A stretch of 64,000 nt of DNA, from positions 16,831-80,830 of the forward strand of contig CAZIVP010000017.1 of assembly GCA_964542915.1 (NCBI GenBank). The letters run 5' to 3'. This document shows positions 61,849-64,000 of the stretch, piece by piece. The DNA is from CAZIVP01 sp964542915. Its GTDB lineage: Bacteria > Calditrichota > Calditrichia > Calditrichales > Calditrichaceae. Within the stretch, counting starts at the first letter, position 1. Every line of letters starts with the position of its first letter. The notes under the pieces were generated by a model that searched no databases, was not told the origin of the DNA, and was given only the letters and a program-made list of their open reading frames with translations. The translations under genes and the position numbers were made by a program.

Positions 61849-62332
61849 GAAAGAGGAAAGAGAGGCAGTTAAAATACCACAAGAGAAAAAACAGGTCAGA
61901 CACTTCAATGATCTGATCGTTTGGCAGAAAACAAGGAACATTAAAAATGCTGTTTATGAGATCATCAAAACCCTACCTCAATCAGAAAAATACAATTTAG
62001 AACAGCAAATGAGAAAAGCGGCATGTTCTGTAACATCTAATATTGCAGAGGGTTATGGAAGATACCATTTTAATGAAAACATACAGTTTTGTCGGCAATC
62101 GAGGAGTTCGCTATACGAGTTACAGGATCATTTAATCACCTGTATGGATCAAAATCATATAACTGATCAAAAATATAATAAACTCAGCAAGCAAATTAAT
62201 GAAGCTATTAAAGTTTTAGATGGCTATTTCCGTTTTCTCCTGAATTCAAAGCATGATCAGGTCACCGAAGAATCCACTGAATATGTTCAGAGAAATGATC
62301 AAAACCATCTTAAATCATGGATTTTTCAATGA
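61736..62332 (+). CDS. Four-helix-bundle protein of the 23S rRNA intervening-sequence (IVP) family
   Basis: The recognisable protein begins near 61886 (VRHFNDLIVWQKTRNIKNAV) and runs LPQSEKYNLEQQMRKAACSV, TSNIAEGYGRYH, SSLYELQDHLITCMDQNHI and a C-terminal helix. This is the IVP fold, known from 23S intervening sequences and as stray genes next to repeats. No ATG, GTG or TTG lies in frame between 61739 and the conserved part; the only ATG (61736) is 113 bases inside the upstream gene, so the start is uncertain or lost. The gene is clearly AT-richer than its neighbours and flanked by purine-rich and pyrimidine-rich arms. It looks like an insertion between two polysaccharide genes. Confidence 0.75.
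   Translation: MTPGLPSSWPTRFATPNRWVCAATTCIHIWKIQKREDRKEEREAVKIPQEKKQVRHFNDLIVWQKTRNIKNAVYEIIKTLPQSEKYNLEQQMRKAACSVTSNIAEGYGRYHFNENIQFCRQSRSSLYELQDHLITCMDQNHITDQKYNKLSKQINEAIKVLDGYFRFLLNSKHDQVTEESTEYVQRNDQNHLKSWIFQ
61833..61865 (+). repeat. Purine-rich arm left of the four-helix-bundle gene
   Basis: A purine-only run (AGAAAAGAGAAGATAGGAAA, then GAGGAAAGAGAGG) that contains the stop codon of the WbpB-like gene at 61846-61848. It resembles the reverse complement of the pyrimidine run at 62358-62391 and the left ends of copies near 63020, 63707 and 63911. Confidence 0.7.
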
Positions 62333-62357
62333 AATTAGGCATGCAGTAAGCAACAAC

Positions 62358-62391
62358 ACTCTTTGCTCTTTCCTCTTTTCTCTTTACTTCT
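62358..62391 (-). repeat. Pyrimidine-rich arm right of the four-helix-bundle gene
   Basis: A pyrimidine run (CACTCTTTGCTCTTTCCTCT, then TTTCTCTTTACTTCT). Its reverse complement, with AAAGAGAAAAGAGGAAAGAG, resembles the left arm at 61833-61865, so the four-helix-bundle gene is enclosed by imperfect inverted repeats. Confidence 0.65.
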
Positions 62392-62405
62392 AATGAGAGG
62401 TTCCT

Positions 62406-63038
62406 ATGAAAAAAGCCGCTAAATACTTTGTCCACCAATCTTCTTACGTCGACGATGAAGTAACCATCGGTGCGGGCACTAAAATATGGCACTTTTGTCA
62501 TGTGCAGTCGGGTGCACGCATCGGTGAGAAGTGTGTGTTCGGGCAGAATGTTAACGTGGGCAACAACGTGGTTATCGGTGATTACTGCAAAGTGCAGAAC
62601 AACGTATCCATTTACGAAGGCGTGGAGCTGGAAAGCTATGTATTCTGCGGGCCTTCGATGGTCTTCACCAATATCGTCGATCCGCGCGTGGAATTTCCGC
62701 AACGCGGAAGCGAGTATTACGTGCGGACGCTGGTGCGTTACGGCGCTTCCATCGGAGCGAACGCCACCGTTATCTGCGGCCATACAATCGGACGTTTCGC
62801 TTTTATCGCCGCGGGTGCGGTCGTTACCAAAGATGTACCCGATTACGCCTTGATGGCCGGCGTACCCGCCCGACATATCGGCTGGATGAGCCGCCACGGC
62901 GTGCGCCTTCCAAAGGCCGATGTAAACGGCGTTATGGTTTGCCCGCGGAGCGGTTGGCGGTATAAGGAAGAACAGGAAGGCGTACTGCGCTGCCTGGACT
63001 GGCCGGAGGATGAAGGGATAGAAAAGAGAAAAGCGTAA
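62406..63038 (+). CDS. WbpD/WlbB-like N-acetyltransferase
   Basis: A 210-residue left-handed beta-helix acetyltransferase that would acetylate the 3-amino group of UDP-2-acetamido-3-amino-uronate. Hexapeptide repeats run through residues 15-145 (IGAGTKIWHFCHVQSGARIG, EKCVFGQNVNVGNNVVIGD, VQNNVSIYEGVELESYVFCG), followed by ASIGANATVICGHTIGRFAF and the cap VPDYALMAGVPARHIGWMSRHG. AGAGG lies before ATG 62406. The last residues (GIEKRKA) and stop at 63036-63038 lie within a purine-rich repeat copy. It belongs to the diacetamido-uronic-acid pathway. Confidence 0.93.
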   Translation: MKKAAKYFVHQSSYVDDEVTIGAGTKIWHFCHVQSGARIGEKCVFGQNVNVGNNVVIGDYCKVQNNVSIYEGVELESYVFCGPSMVFTNIVDPRVEFPQRGSEYYVRTLVRYGASIGANATVICGHTIGRFAFIAAGAVVTKDVPDYALMAGVPARHIGWMSRHGVRLPKADVNGVMVCPRSGWRYKEEQEGVLRCLDWPEDEGIEKRKA

Positions 63039-63093
63039 AGCGTAGAGAGGCAATGAGGGTATTAGGGAAAATGGGTACTCTTTTCTCTTTTCT
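63020..63093. repeat. Purine/pyrimidine inverted repeat after the acetyltransferase
   Basis: A perfect 14-bp inverted repeat (AGAAAAGAGAAAAG at 63020-63033; CTTTTCTCTTTTCT at 63080-63093) encloses about 46 bases. The left arm supplies the last codons of the acetyltransferase. The unit is similar in order to 63911-64000 (AGAAAAGAGGAAAGCGTAA ... GTAGTAGGGAAGAATTTGG ... CTTTTCGGTTTCT). Confidence 0.75.
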
Positions 63094-63184
63094 GAATGAG
63101 GCGTCAACCGAAAGCTAAGTGCAGTTAACAGGATACAGGGAAATAAGGAATGACCGTTTATAAATTTGATGGAATTAATTACGA

Positions 63185-63437
63185 ATGCCGAAAAGCACCA
63201 CGTATAAATTTACAGCTTATTTTGAGAATGAGGTGTTAAGAAAACGTCCCTATTTAAAAAAGGAATGGTGTATTCGAATTGTTGAAAATCCTATCAAAGT
63301 TGAAAAACAAGAAACCAATCGCTATCGCTATTGGGGCGTCATCAATGAATGGGACGGCAGAGTATTAAAGGGTTGTTACTCTGGCAGCCCAGAAGACCAT
63401 ACATAATGCCTTTCCGGACAGGAGGTTTAAAAAATGA
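63185..63437 (+). pseudogene. DUF4258-like small protein, frameshifted
   Basis: The frame from ATG 63185 gives YFENEVLRKRPYLKKEWCI, RIVENPIKVEKQETNRYRYW and GVINEWDGRVLK, then runs into an unrelated tail and stops at 63404-63406. From 63373 the neighbouring frame reads VVTLAAQKTIHNAFPDRRFK and ends in a TGA that overlaps the next ATG (ATGA at 63434-63437). Removing one G from the GGG at 63370-63372 joins the two halves into a normal member of this small-protein family. The pairing with a DUF2283 gene is typical and toxin-antitoxin-like. It may be a true mutation, a sequencing error, or a programmed shift. Confidence 0.7.
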
Positions 63438-63652
63438 AATTAAATTATTATCCCGAAACCGATTCACTTTATATCGATCTGTCATCCAAAAGCAGCTCCG
63501 ATAGCCTCGACGTGTCTGAAGGCGTTGTCGTCGATTACGATCAGGACGGCAATATAGTAGGGATCGATATCGATAATGCGGGCCAAAAATTAGATTTGAA
63601 AGAGCTCATTTTAAGTAAATTACCGCTTGAATATCAAAAACAATCGGCTTGA
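63434..63652 (+). CDS. DUF2283 domain protein
   Basis: A 72-residue protein with the DUF2283 core: LNYYPETDSLYIDLSSKSS, SLDVSEGVVVDYDQDGNIVG and IDIDNAGQKLDL. The family is widespread, often encoded next to a DUF4258-like partner and suspected to be the antitoxin-like half of a pair. The ribosome site AGGAGG lies 9 bases upstream, inside the 3' end of the partner. The ATG overlaps the partner's restored stop codon. Role inferred from pairing only. Confidence 0.88.
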   Translation: MKLNYYPETDSLYIDLSSKSSSDSLDVSEGVVVDYDQDGNIVGIDIDNAGQKLDLKELILSKLPLEYQKQSA

Positions 63653-64000
63653 AGCAAGACAACAAACGTTACCCCCCTCCCCCGATGGACACATATAGAC
63701 ACGGATAAAAGAAAGAGAAAAGCGTAAAGAGTTGAGCGTTATTGGTTTTTTACATTAACACCGTGCTTTAGCGCGGTGGCGTAAAAAGAAACAAACGAAT
63801 AATTATGCACCACTCTAAGCCCTTCCCTGTCCCGAAGTTTCGGGAGGGAAGGGTTTGGGATGGGGCGGTAAAGAAAGCGTAACCGCCGAGAACGCCGAGG
63901 CCGCAGAGATAGAAAAGAGGAAAGCGTAATCAAGTAAAAAGTTAAAAGGAAAAAGTAAAAAAGGGGTAGTAGGGAAGAATTTGGACGCTTTTCGGTTTCT
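63653..64000. other. Repeat-rich intergenic end of the window
   Basis: No credible gene in about 350 bases. In order: a C-rich run (63670-63682), a purine-rich repeat copy (63707-63738), a REP-like hairpin (63759-63778, CACCGTGC TTTA GCGCGGTG) and a C/G palindrome (63819-63854, CCCTTCCC ... GGGAAGGG). A second purine-rich copy at 63911-64000 includes 63939-63960, matching 26879-26900, and may continue past the window. Confidence 0.6.

Noticed and set aside
63739..63933. 64-codon minus-strand frame at the right end
   Set aside because: It runs through several palindromic repeats and is rich in Arg, Ser and Leu; a by-product of the repeats.

Overview
The window looks like a chromosomal segment of a Gram-negative bacterium of the FCB superphylum, most like Calditrichota/KSB1-type lineages. 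Three things point there. Two secreted proteins end in a FlgD-like, type-IX-style sorting domain with the YPNPFNP signature. There are FadL and TonB-dependent outer-membrane proteins, SGNH lipoproteins and an UpxY-like NusG paralogue. Many starts are chosen by AGGAG-type ribosome sites, but some have none. The lineage is inferred from these traits; no rRNA gene is present to fix it. No tRNA, rRNA, CRISPR array, transposase or integrase was seen.

Layout: (1) 1-3942, a MacAB-like tripartite exporter (adaptor cut by the window edge, ATPase, two different permeases). (2) 4018-13406, a minus-strand thiamine region with two TPP riboswitches, each followed by an intrinsic terminator. The upstream one leads thiM-thiE-thiL-thiD-tenA. 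The downstream one leads a TonB receptor, thiamine pyrophosphokinase and a sodium:solute symporter, which reads as a thiamine uptake and activation operon. (3) 13475-17329, a coiled-coil protein, a secreted CARDB protein and a degenerate GIY-YIG-like protein. (4) 17330-21377, a small accessory island: gene remnants, an Mrr-type restriction enzyme, and a membrane-anchored PIN-like protein with visibly AT-richer sequence.

(5) 21715-26866, a plus-strand run consisting of a degenerate receiver-PATAN-ODP-fold protein, a GT4 glycosyltransferase, two PTPS/QueD-like proteins, GTP cyclohydrolase I and a sepiapterin-reductase-like SDR. Together these could make a glycosylated tetrahydropterin. (6) 27200-42463, mostly minus strand: oligoendopeptidase F, two copies of a FadL plus SGNH-lipoprotein module, a GH13 lipoprotein, a large secreted multidomain protein, a DUF1232 protein and HtpG. 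(7) 42820-47583, comB, ftsK, lolA and a CpsB-like PHP phosphatase.

(8) 47720-63038, a surface polysaccharide locus: Wzc-like tyrosine autokinase, two UDP-sugar dehydrogenases, a RHH/PHP/phosphodiesterase-pair/NusG-like/small membrane protein operon, minus-strand sat and cysC (PAPS supply), and WbpB- and WbpD-like enzymes of the diacetamido-uronic acid pathway. (9) 61833-64000, a repeat-rich end. Purine-rich repeats flank a four-helix-bundle (23S IVP-type) gene and supply the stop codons of its neighbours. A frameshifted DUF4258-like gene lies next to a DUF2283 gene, followed by several palindromes.

The strongest leads are the pterin cluster with its odd regulator-like protein, the riboswitch-linked symporter, the PIN/Mrr island, and the repeat-borne four-helix-bundle insertion.
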